Assembly (NCBI GenBank): GCA_002792115.1
Contig: PFNQ01000034.1
Span: forward strand, 1 to 46,350
From: Candidatus Woesearchaeota archaeon CG_4_10_14_0_2_um_filter_33_13
Lineage (GTDB): Archaea; Nanobdellota; Nanobdellia; Woesearchaeales; GW2011-AR9
Reading direction: 5' to 3'
DNA length: 46,350 nucleotides
Position numbers and translations under genes: made by a program. Below the pieces are notes generated by a model. The model ran no database searches, was not told where the DNA came from, and saw nothing but the letters and a program-made list of their open reading frames with translations. Shown piece by piece: positions 8,490 through 15,397 of this stretch (the stretch's first letter is position 1; each line of letters opens with the position of its first letter).

Positions 8490-8927
8490 TTACTCCCATT
8501 TTATTTTTCGCTTAGGAGAGAATTCTTCTTCAGCTTGGTTTTTCTTGGAATGATCTATCACCACCCATTTATCTTTTTTTGGTGGGGCAAAATAATCTTT
8601 GATCAAATTTACTTTTTTATGAAGTTTTGGTTCATGTTGTTGCACAAAATAACCGATGAAGCTGGACATGGTGTACAAAATAAAAGCAACTCCGATGAAT
8701 AGATAGAACACGGTGAAGATTTTAGAGAATGCTGTTGTTGGATGCAATTCACCATAACCTCGGGTAGACAAAGAAATTGAAGAAAAGTAAAAAGCATCCA
8801 TATAACTCCAATCTTCAACAGCATGGTACACAAATGTTCCTATGATCAACAAAGCAACGACCGTTATAATCAGCATTAACATACGTGTTTTTAACGTTGA
8901 GCGTGTTGTATAAATGAAGTCTACCAT
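8490..8927 (-). CDS. Two-TM potassium channel, unusual filter
   Basis: A 145-residue integral membrane protein. TM1 is at about residues 17-35, the pore helix at 42-53, the selectivity filter at 55-60 and TM2 at 66-91, followed by a charged cytoplasmic tail. The filter reads TRGYGE where most K+ channels have TVGYGD, so GYG is intact but an Arg replaces the hydrophobic residue and Glu replaces Asp. The protein lacks the RCK domain often attached to two-TM archaeal channels. The start is an ATG with TTTAAATAC about 30 bases upstream. It converges on the basic protein gene. Confidence 0.82.
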   Translation of the reverse strand: MVDFIYTTRSTLKTRMLMLIITVVALLIIGTFVYHAVEDWSYMDAFYFSSISLSTRGYGELHPTTAFSKIFTVFYLFIGVAFILYTMSSFIGYFVQQHEPKLHKKVNLIKDYFAPPKKDKWVVIDHSKKNQAEEEFSPKRKIKWE

Positions 8928-9005
8928 AATGATAAATGATGCTTTACTTGTATTTAAAGCTATTTTATTGTGTGAAAAAATAAGAGAAATATGCCCTTAC
9001 GGAGA

Positions 9006-9084
9006 CTTTCAGGTTTTTTCGCAAGGGGCTAAGCGAGCAACGTGAGCGCACGCCGCTTCTCGCTCCCAGTTGGCGAAAGAACTG
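9006..9084 (-). other. tRNA-Arg T-loop intron (59/60)
   Basis: A 79-base insertion between positions 59 and 60. The BHB is textbook: outer helix CGGAG/CTCCG, central helix TTCA/TGAA, 5' bulge AA^C and 3' bulge AG^T. The intron is homologous to the one in tRNA-Ala at 45032-45107. The first 26 bases (minus strand, 9084 to 9059) are identical, and a shared GCGGCGT and CCCC block lies further in. Its interior is GC-rich and strongly structured, unlike the AT-rich surroundings. Confidence 0.88.
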
Positions 9085-9105
9085 TTTGAACTCCGGTTAC
9101 AGGAT

Positions 9106-9130
9106 TTTTGTATCACAGATGTTTTGCGTT
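9106..9130 (-). other. tRNA-Arg anticodon-loop intron (37/38)
   Basis: A 25-base insertion at the canonical archaeal position between G37 and A38. The BHB is relaxed: central helix TTG/CAA (three pairs plus a C-A mismatch) with bulges GG^A and AA^A, and a poor inner helix. The boundary is fixed mainly by restoring a normal TTGCGGA loop and a paired CGGGA/TCCTG stem. An alternative local hairpin TTGCG/CGCAA may compete. Confidence 0.65.
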
Positions 9131-9147
9131 CCGCAATCCCGCGTCCT

Positions 9148-9179
9148 TTCTGGCTAACACTTAATTAACAATGTTAAGT
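9148..9179 (-). other. tRNA-Arg D-loop intron (20a/21)
   Basis: A 32-base insertion. Its junctions fit a BHB: outer helix is the D-stem GTCT/GGAC, central helix TTGG/CCAG (one G-U), 5' bulge AT^A and 3' bulge AA^A. An inner helix TAACA/TGTTA with one bulged base closes the intron. Splicing gives the D-loop AGCTTGGATA, matching archaeal tRNA-Arg. Confidence 0.75.
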
Positions 9180-9234
9180 ATCCAAGCTAGACTATAAGGG
9201 CATGTTTTAAACAAATAGGTTGATTATTTAAAAA

Positions 9235-10029
9235 TTATCTGGTTTTCTTAATCTCAGCACCGCCAGCAGGTAAGAACTTAATGATTTCATCTAAATCTCC
9301 ACCCTTTAACTTAGATTTAATGGTTTTAGCTAGGGAACTCTTCTTTTCTTTTCCTGGAATAACTACAATAAAATTAGCAGTTTTCTTTTTTATGGCAGTA
9401 ACTGGGCCGCCAATAATCTCTTCCCCTATTAAACCAATAGCATATTCTACTTTAGGATAAATATAAGTTGTTTTTCCTCGAATCATAAAACTTCCTTTAG
9501 ACATATATTCTCCCGATTGGGCTTCTTTACTAACTTGCTCAGGTTTTACGTAAAAAACATCTGCACTAGTATGTCCCATCTTCCAAGCTCGAGAATAAAC
9601 TCCTACGGCTTGGGCAGTTTCATTAAGAGTATCTTCACTGGCTTCTTGACCATTTTTAATAACAAAGAAAGGGCTGCCAGCCATATCTGTATGGAAGACT
9701 AAATCTTCTTTATCTGTATGTTTTTTAATAATAATCTCATTGGTTGTAGCGTCCTTGCCACCAATACATAAAAATCCTTCTGAAGAGATAAACCAATGAA
9801 ACTTTTCATACCATTCTAACTTTCTTTCTTTTTTTTGTGATTTCTTCTCTTCTTCTTTCCAGAATTTTTCTTCTTGTTTTTTTAATTGTTCTAACTTTTT
9901 ATTACTATCTGCTAAAGCCTTCTTAGCTCCCTCTAACTTTTTCTTAGCTTTTTTAGCTAGATCAAAGTAAATGCCAGCATTTTCGTCAACAGACTTATTT
10001 AAATTAATCTCAATCTCCATAGGTCCCAT
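9235..10029 (-). CDS. Stand-alone NFACT-R domain protein
   Basis: A 264-residue protein corresponding to the C-terminal half of RqcH/NEMF ribosome-quality-control factors. A Lys/Glu-rich coiled coil (about residues 15-75) precedes an NFACT-R (RNA-binding) domain. This has the signature FHWFISSEGFLCIGGKDA, then NEIIIKKH and DLVFHTDMAGSPFFVIK, and ends in a Lys-rich tail. The N-terminal NFACT-N and helix-hairpin-helix domains of full-length proteins (usually 550 residues or more) are absent. Either the protein is encoded split, with the other half elsewhere, or it works alone on tRNA/ribosome complexes (inference). The start is the ATG at 10029; MEIE at 10020 is an alternative. Confidence 0.88.
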   Translation of the reverse strand: MGPMEIEINLNKSVDENAGIYFDLAKKAKKKLEGAKKALADSNKKLEQLKKQEEKFWKEEEKKSQKKERKLEWYEKFHWFISSEGFLCIGGKDATTNEIIIKKHTDKEDLVFHTDMAGSPFFVIKNGQEASEDTLNETAQAVGVYSRAWKMGHTSADVFYVKPEQVSKEAQSGEYMSKGSFMIRGKTTYIYPKVEYAIGLIGEEIIGGPVTAIKKKTANFIVVIPGKEKKSSLAKTIKSKLKGGDLDEIIKFLPAGGAEIKKTR

Positions 10030-10056
10030 AATTGTGCTGGTTCTTAAAAATGTTTC

Positions 10057-10518
10057 TTAACAAGCCTTGATGGTTTCAACAACTAAAGCTTTTTCAGCAC
10101 AAACTTGTTCTTCATCATACAAATTAATGATCGGAGTAACTTTAATCTGCTTAATTTCTCCACTAGAAGTAGCATCATAACTTACTTTCCCCATATAATT
10201 CCCTGCTTTTCCAATCTTAGCATCATTTAACTCATAGGATTTAGCTTCTACGCTTCCAATAATATTGAAGACCAAACCTTCCACCTTAATGTTGACTCCA
10301 TTTTCTAAGGTGAAGCGAACTTCCTTACTAATAGAATCATAACAAAGTTGATCTTCTCCTCCAATGGTAGATAATTTTAGATTAATATCAATTGGACATT
10401 GAGCACTTTCTTCAACCTGAGCCTGTCCAAAACTCATAATAACTACACCTAAAGCTACGGCAAAGGAGATTAATAATATTGTTGCCATTATTGGCGTTAT
10501 ACCTTTTTTCTTCATCAT
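10057..10518 (-). CDS. Archaeal pilin/archaellin-like protein
   Basis: A 153-residue secreted protein with a class III (prepilin) signal, MMKKKGITPIMATILLIS. A short basic segment ends in KKKG and a hydrophobic helix of about 22 residues follows. Cleavage would fall after the Gly, and the ITPI motif matches the archaeal type IV pilin N-terminal (DUF1628) family. The remainder is beta-rich with four Cys (CPIDI, LCYDS, VCAEK and a terminal Cys), which probably form disulfides. The start may be the ATG at 10518 or 10515. It lies two bases beyond the stop of the upstream MJ1316-domain gene, so it is the third gene of that operon. Confidence 0.8.
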   Translation of the reverse strand: MMKKKGITPIMATILLISFAVALGVVIMSFGQAQVEESAQCPIDINLKLSTIGGEDQLCYDSISKEVRFTLENGVNIKVEGLVFNIIGSVEAKSYELNDAKIGKAGNYMGKVSYDATSSGEIKQIKVTPIINLYDEEQVCAEKALVVETIKAC

Positions 10519-10520
10519 TC

Positions 10521-10991
10521 TTATCCGTGCTTAGGTTTCCAATGAGATTTTCCTTGGTGTAATATTTCCTTAACTCTTTCAATAGGAATAAACTTTTCCT
10601 TTTTATTTTTATCATGAATTACAATAAATGAATTTTTTTCAACTTTATGAATATTTTTTGCATTTACGATAATGTGACGATCTCTTAGTTTGTCATCATA
10701 TTTTATATCAAATTTTTCTTTGTTGGGGTGTTTAATAACTTTGTATAAGACTAAATTAATTTCTTTGTTAAGATCTGAAAGTGGTTGAAACTCTTTGAAG
10801 ATTAAACCACTAGAAGCAAGGATTATGAGGCCGACAAATAAACTAATCAAAGGATTATCTAAATATGGTAAGTATCCAACTCCATCCCAAACTCCGGCCC
10901 AAAAGCAGACCACTCCAAGAACTCCTAAAAAAGACCAGAAGTATCTCTTAAAATTGTACAAAAATTCATGAAATAGATCTGTTAAGTTCAT
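10521..10991 (-). CDS. Membrane protein with MJ1316-like domain (2)
   Basis: A 156-residue protein with two predicted membrane helices (about residues 15-35 and 48-66, sharing the WxGVWDGVGYLPYLDNP loop). The C-terminal domain pattern (FDIKYDDKL.DRHIIV, then FIPIERVKEILHQGKSHWK) resembles the MJ1316/DUF504 (UPF0248) domain, thought to recognise RNA cyclic ends. It is a tandem paralogue of the gene at 10993. The start is taken as the ATG at 10991, one base after the upstream stop, with GGAAG just before. The in-frame ATG at 11018 lies inside the upstream gene. The membrane tether on this domain is unusual. Confidence 0.7.
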   Translation of the reverse strand: MNLTDLFHEFLYNFKRYFWSFLGVLGVVCFWAGVWDGVGYLPYLDNPLISLFVGLIILASSGLIFKEFQPLSDLNKEINLVLYKVIKHPNKEKFDIKYDDKLRDRHIIVNAKNIHKVEKNSFIVIHDKNKKEKFIPIERVKEILHQGKSHWKPKHG

Positions 10992-10992
10992 T

Positions 10993-11439
10993 TTACATCT
11001 TCCAATAAGTTTTTCCATTTCTTAACACTTCAGTTACTCTATGTGTAGGAATGAAGATCTCTTCTTTATTTCTTTTATCCTCAATAATTAGTGTGCCTTT
11101 ATCTAATTTAGAAATGTATCGAGCAGGGAGTTTTATTTCTTTTTTTTGAAATTTGTCATAATACTTAACTATAAAAGTTCCATCCTTAGAATGAGTTTTA
11201 ACAGTTTTCATAACTTTGTTGATAGAACCCTCTAAACTTCCTAATGGATCGAATTCTCTAAAGATCATTCCAGAAAAAGTTAGAATAGCTAATCCAACAA
11301 ATAAAGCAACCCACTCATTGCCTAAGTACGGGATTTCATACAAACCTTCCCATAGTCCTTTCCAGACAAAGATCACTCCTATACCTGCCCATAGGGACCA
11401 TAAAAAATGTTTATCTTGTTCTCTTAGTTTAAACATCAT
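10993..11439 (-). CDS. Membrane protein with MJ1316-like domain (1)
   Basis: A 148-residue paralogue of the next gene. Two helices (about residues 13-30 and 40-60) are separated by the loop WEGLYEIPYLGNEW. The cytoplasmic C-terminal domain has FIVKYYDKFQKKEI, then TLIIEDKRNKEEIFIPTHRV and NGKTYWK, the same MJ1316/DUF504-like pattern. The predicted operon runs 11439 to 10057: two paralogues and a pilin, with gaps of 1-2 bases. GGTG lies just upstream of a double ATG, so the start is 11439 or 11436. TATA-like AT-rich sequence lies in 11460-11480. The domain match is by pattern and should be tested by profile search. Confidence 0.7.
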   Translation of the reverse strand: MMFKLREQDKHFLWSLWAGIGVIFVWKGLWEGLYEIPYLGNEWVALFVGLAILTFSGMIFREFDPLGSLEGSINKVMKTVKTHSKDGTFIVKYYDKFQKKEIKLPARYISKLDKGTLIIEDKRNKEEIFIPTHRVTEVLRNGKTYWKM

Positions 11440-11578
11440 AACACCTTTAAGATAGCTAAATTATTTAAGGTATAAATACTTTTCTCTATACTGGATCACT
11501 AAGTTAACTAGAGCACTAAGTTAAAGAAACATTTAAATATGTAAAATCTCTTATTTTTATAAAAGAGGTGTTAATCTG

Positions 11579-12070
11579 GTGGATAAGAAAATTAATCGTT
11601 TAAGAAAAGAACATTTACAATTTATTTTTAGAAATCAAGAGATCAAAAAGCTTTGTGCGAAGGATGCCATGATCAGGCCCGTTTTTTTATATCCCGAAGA
11701 TAGTACAAACATAATATTAAGTAAACTTAAGAATGAGAATGTTAATGCCTGTATAGTAGTTGACAAGAATAAACATTTTTTAGGTGAGATTTGTGAAGAA
11801 GATATTATCCATCTTTTTATCCAACAAATTAAGACCGAACCATTAGTACAGATGATCAACCAGGGTTATAAGCGTGAATTTCATTACAAATCAGCCAAAG
11901 AGTTGATGAATAAACATAAACATCTTGTTAAATTAAATACTCCTATCAATAAAGTTGTTGAATTAGTCCATAAAGCAGGTTTCCGGTATATACCTGTAAT
12001 TAATGATGATAAGGTTGTTTTAGGCGTAGTCACTCCTAGTAGTATAATAAATCTTCTTAGGAATAATTAA
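11579..12070 (+). CDS. CBS-domain pair protein
   Basis: A 163-residue protein made of two CBS motifs. The first is CAKDAMIRPVFLYPEDSTNI with ACIVVDKNKHFLGEICEEDI, the second SAKELMNKH with FRYIPVINDDKVVLGVVTPSSI. CBS pairs bind adenosine nucleotides and act as energy or ionic sensors. It ends six bases before the CPA2 antiporter gene, so it probably regulates that transporter (inference from context). The start is a GTG at 11579 with SD GAGGTG upstream and a TATA box (CATTTAAATATG) near 11530, making this one of the leadered transcripts. Confidence 0.88.
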   Translation: MDKKINRLRKEHLQFIFRNQEIKKLCAKDAMIRPVFLYPEDSTNIILSKLKNENVNACIVVDKNKHFLGEICEEDIIHLFIQQIKTEPLVQMINQGYKREFHYKSAKELMNKHKHLVKLNTPINKVVELVHKAGFRYIPVINDDKVVLGVVTPSSIINLLRNN

Positions 12071-12076
12071 AATAGG

Positions 12077-13798
12077 ATGGCCACTTCAATATATATAGAA
12101 TTAAGTTTAATATTAATTTTAACTATTGTTATTTCAGGTATAGTCTATTTTCTTAGACAACCGATGATTATTGGTTATATCTTAAGTGGGGTCGTTGTTG
12201 GTCCGTTATTACTAAATATTATTCAATCTACTGAGACCTTAGTAACCTTCTCTCAGATAGGAATAGCATTCTTACTGTTTATGGTTGGGCTTAATTTAAA
12301 TCCAAGAGTTATAAAAGAAATAGGTAAGCCAGCATTAATAACTGGGATAGGGCAGGTATTGTTCACTACGTTAGTTGGTTTTTTAATCATTAAAATGTTT
12401 GGTTTCTCTAATATCACTTCCTTTTATCTTAGCATTGCCTTAGCTTTTAGCAGTACAATTATCATTATGAAACTACTTTCTGATAAAAAGGATGTTGATA
12501 CGTTATATGGGCGTATATCTATCGGGTTCTTGATAGTCCAGGATTTTATTGCTATCATTGTCTTATTGATAATCTCCTCGTCTAGTAATGGTATCAGTGT
12601 CGGGTCTTTAGCCTTGAGGTATATCTTGGCGGGGATAGGTGGTTTGGTGTTACTATTTTTGTTTGCAGTTTATGTCTTGCCAACTATAACTAGAGTTATT
12701 GCTAAATCACAAGAGTTTTTATTGTTATTCTCAGTTGGTTGGTGTTTTATTATATCTGCTATCTTTTATTTCTTTCATTTTTCTATAGAAGCTGGAGCCC
12801 TTTTGGCAGGAATCACTTTATCACTGTCTCCTTATAATCATGAAATCAGTGCAAAAATGAAGCCTTTGCGCGACTTCTTCTTAATCATATTTTTTATCCT
12901 CCTTGGATCACAGATGACATTTACACAAATCTCAACTAATTGGTTGTCAATAGTATTACTCTCATTATTTGTCCTTGTTGGCAATCCTTTAATAGTTATG
13001 GTCTTGATGAGCACCCTATTGAAATACACTAAACGGACTAGTTTTTTAGCCGGTCTTACCGTCGCACAGATTAGTGAGTTCTCTTTAATTGTTGTTGCTT
13101 TAGGAGTAAAGGTTGGCCACGTTTCTTCTGATATTCTATCACTAGTTACTGCTGTGGGATTGATTACTATCGCTGGTTCTACATACCTCATTATTTATTC
13201 TGATAGGTTGTACTCAAAACTCTCTAAGTTCATATCTATATTTGAGCGTCGGGGAAGAAAAGTTGATGAACATAATTATCATGATGAAAATAGTTATGAA
13301 ATTATACTCTTTGGTTATAGTCGGATAGGTTTTGATATTTTAGAATCACTAAAGAAAATGAAAAGAAAATTTTTGGTTGTAGACTATAATCCCGATGTGA
13401 TAATTGAACTTTCTAAAGATGATTTTCATTGTAAATATGGTGATGCTGATGATTTAGAGTTATTGAATGATCTGAACATGTCTAAAACCAAGATGGTTGT
13501 TTCTACTATCTCCACGCTAGATACAAATTTATTGTTGGTTAATAAAGTTAGATCACAAAATAAGAAAATTATTATTGCTGTTGTATCTCACCGCATTGAT
13601 GATGCTATGAAGTTATATGATGTCGGAGCAACTTATGTTATCATGCCTCATTTCTTGGGAGGAAAACATATCTCTACCTTAATAGAGACAAATAGATTTA
13701 GTATCAATAAGTTCCTTAAGGAGAAAATGACTCATCTAAAAAACCTTAATGAGCGCAAACGTAAGGGTCATGAACACCCTCAACATGAACGTTTTTAA
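12077..13798 (+). CDS. CPA2 cation:proton antiporter with RCK domain
   Basis: A 573-residue KefB/KefC-type transporter. The first ~385 residues contain about twelve membrane helices with the family blocks RQPMIIGYILSGVVVGP, FLLFMVGLNLNP and the SFLAGLTVAQISEFSLIV core. From about residue 405 a TrkA-N (RCK) nucleotide-binding domain begins with the Rossmann start ILFGYSRIGFDIL and continues with VVDYNP and KYGDADDLELL. It would exchange K+ or Na+ for H+ across the membrane under NAD(H) or nucleotide control. The CBS-pair protein immediately upstream is a likely second regulator. A C-terminal His/Lys-rich tail (GHEHPQHERF) is not part of the family. Confidence 0.92.
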   Translation: MATSIYIELSLILILTIVISGIVYFLRQPMIIGYILSGVVVGPLLLNIIQSTETLVTFSQIGIAFLLFMVGLNLNPRVIKEIGKPALITGIGQVLFTTLVGFLIIKMFGFSNITSFYLSIALAFSSTIIIMKLLSDKKDVDTLYGRISIGFLIVQDFIAIIVLLIISSSSNGISVGSLALRYILAGIGGLVLLFLFAVYVLPTITRVIAKSQEFLLLFSVGWCFIISAIFYFFHFSIEAGALLAGITLSLSPYNHEISAKMKPLRDFFLIIFFILLGSQMTFTQISTNWLSIVLLSLFVLVGNPLIVMVLMSTLLKYTKRTSFLAGLTVAQISEFSLIVVALGVKVGHVSSDILSLVTAVGLITIAGSTYLIIYSDRLYSKLSKFISIFERRGRKVDEHNYHDENSYEIILFGYSRIGFDILESLKKMKRKFLVVDYNPDVIIELSKDDFHCKYGDADDLELLNDLNMSKTKMVVSTISTLDTNLLLVNKVRSQNKKIIIAVVSHRIDDAMKLYDVGATYVIMPHFLGGKHISTLIETNRFSINKFLKEKMTHLKNLNERKRKGHEHPQHERF

Positions 13799-13878
13799 CC
13801 CAAAAAGTAACCCGTAAGGAGTAACATTTATAAATAATCTCTTTCTTGGTTTAATTATTACAAAAGTGGTGTTTAATC

Positions 13879-14505
13879 ATGGATACATTTGAGTTAAAGA
13901 AAGAACAAAGTAAATTGGCTAATAAAATTATAGTCAAAGACCTTTTTGATAAGATTAAAACTATCGGCGGAGCTGAATGTATTGCTTTAGGTGAGAAAAT
14001 TTTAGCAGTAGTAGTTGTGTGTGAATTCCCTTCTTTAAAGATGATTGAAAAAAAAACATATCTTCTATCTAGTCCTTTACCCTATAAACCTGGATATCAG
14101 GCTTATCGAGAAATGCCGGCATTAATGGAAGCGTACAATCAACTTAGTGAAGAGCCGGATATTTTGTTAGTTAAAGGTTTTGGAATAAATCATCCTAGAA
14201 AATTTGGGATGGCTGCTCACTTAGGTTTAGCATTAAATCAACCCACTATTGGGGTGACACAAAAGAATATTGTTGGGAAGGTTGAGAAAGGAAAGATCAT
14301 TTTTCAAAATGATATTGTTGGTTTTGAAATCACTACAAAAGAACATGCCAATCCGGTTTACGTTTCTCCGGGACATGGTGTTAGTCTAGGTTCTGCTTTA
14401 GACTTGGTTAGCAAGATTATTCTTCCGCCACATAAGATGCCCGAACCGTTACATATATCTCATAAGATCGCTAAGAAAAAAGTTAACGATAAAATTAAGG
14501 AGTAA
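13879..14505 (+). CDS. Endonuclease V homologue, degenerate active site
   Basis: A 208-residue protein clearly of the endonuclease V (Nfi) fold: PYKPGYQAYREMPALMEAY, GINHPRKFG, PTIGV and NPVYVSPGHGVSLGSAL all align with E. coli Nfi. The catalytic positions differ. The conserved Asp of the AGxDV motif is Glu33, and the DGHG motif is KGFG (Lys99 and Phe101 replace Asp and His). Glu78 (FRE motif) and His167 are kept. Without the DGHG Asp, inosine-strand nicking is unlikely, and a binding-only or altered role is inferred. A TATA box (ATTTATAAATA) lies at 13826-13836, with SD GGTG before the ATG. The HExxH gene follows after seven bases. Confidence 0.85.
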   Translation: MDTFELKKEQSKLANKIIVKDLFDKIKTIGGAECIALGEKILAVVVVCEFPSLKMIEKKTYLLSSPLPYKPGYQAYREMPALMEAYNQLSEEPDILLVKGFGINHPRKFGMAAHLGLALNQPTIGVTQKNIVGKVEKGKIIFQNDIVGFEITTKEHANPVYVSPGHGVSLGSALDLVSKIILPPHKMPEPLHISHKIAKKKVNDKIKE

Positions 14506-14512
14506 ATAAAAG

Positions 14513-15355
14513 ATGACCAAACCAGAGATGACAAAAATATCCGGATTAGACATGCGTAAGACTATTTCTTGGTACATTCAAAATAGTTCTGATCTTACTG
14601 CATCTTTAGATCAAAAGTTACAATTTCCTATCGGAAGTGATCATATTGGATATACTATTGAGGGAAGAGAACATCTTCATCTAACTGATTTTGAGTTATT
14701 TAGATTGATGCGTTTGTTTCCAGATTCTGCGATGCAACGTTCTGTTCTTAGGAGTATTAATGGCAAGCCACAATTGTGGTTTAAGAAAGAATCCACTGCG
14801 TTTGATATAAATGTGACAAATCGTTTTCAAGATGCAATTTCCCCTACAGCAATGGTTCCTTCCTTTGTTGGTTATGATAAAGTTGATGATCAATTAGTTG
14901 CTGATGTAAATATTTACCGAATGGCAGGAATCTTTGTTACTCCAACTGTTGGAAAGTTAATTCATGCAGAGGGTTTATTGCATGAGGTTGCTCACACAAT
15001 TATTCAACCAGCGCTAAGTGTTGAGGGTTACAAATTAAGGTTAGCTTCTGGAGAGATTGTTGATGGTTTTGATTATGTAATGAAGTTTGCTGAGATGGTT
15101 GAAGGTTTACCTGCAATCTCTCATTATGCTGCTACTTATCGTGGTCCAGATGGTAAGTTTGAAAGTTCTGATGAAAGATATAATCCTATTTTGGCTGTGA
15201 ATGAAGAACTTGCTGAATCTATTGCCGCTAAGTTGTTAGGGTTTACTTTTTGTGAAGAAACTCACCGAAGAAAAAATCCGTTTGTAGAACGGCCTGAAGC
15301 CAAGCAATTTGTTGATGATTTCTTAGAAGCAAGACTTTACAAAGAACAAAGATAG
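14513..15355 (+). CDS. Putative HExxH metallopeptidase-like protein
   Basis: A 280-residue protein I cannot assign to a named family. It has HEVAH at residues 157-161 (zinc-binding HExxH) and NEELAESIAAKLLG near 230-243, which could give the third Glu ligand of a gluzincin-type site. The N-terminal third is mixed alpha/beta with no signal peptide, so it is probably cytoplasmic. The charged C-terminal end is helical. The SD GGAG lies in the last codons of the endonuclease V gene. Activity is inferred from the motif only. Confidence 0.7.
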   Translation: MTKPEMTKISGLDMRKTISWYIQNSSDLTASLDQKLQFPIGSDHIGYTIEGREHLHLTDFELFRLMRLFPDSAMQRSVLRSINGKPQLWFKKESTAFDINVTNRFQDAISPTAMVPSFVGYDKVDDQLVADVNIYRMAGIFVTPTVGKLIHAEGLLHEVAHTIIQPALSVEGYKLRLASGEIVDGFDYVMKFAEMVEGLPAISHYAATYRGPDGKFESSDERYNPILAVNEELAESIAAKLLGFTFCEETHRRKNPFVERPEAKQFVDDFLEARLYKEQR

Positions 15356-15397
15356 ACTACAAAATTTTATAAATGACTGTAGTCTGTTTCTCTTAAA

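Larger units (their letters stand above)
8992..9201 (-). tRNA. tRNA-Arg (GCG) with three introns
   Basis: A 210-base gene whose three insertions, once removed, leave a perfect 74-base cloverleaf. Acceptor GCCCTTA/TAAGGGC has 7 pairs. D-stem GTCT/GGAC has loop AGCTTGGATA, with G18 G19 and the arginine identity base A20. Anticodon stem CGGGA/TCCTG has loop TTGCGGA (anticodon GCG, plus positions 9132-9134), the variable region is TAAC, T-stem CGGAG/CTCCG has loop TTCAAAT, and the discriminator is A. The introns are at 20a/21 (9148-9179), 37/38 (9106-9130) and 59/60 (9006-9084). The D-arm and the NTNCGGA loop match archaeal tRNA-Arg. No CCA is encoded. A TATA element (TTTTTAAATAA, plus 9225-9235) lies 29 bases upstream. 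This feature fills the gap between the channel gene and the NFACT-R gene. Confidence 0.85.

Noticed and set aside
8992-9201. Degraded tRNA or trans-spliced tRNA halves instead of an intron-bearing gene
   Set aside because: All stems are perfect after removal of the three insertions, junctions form BHB motifs, and one promoter serves the whole unit, so an intact gene with introns fits best.
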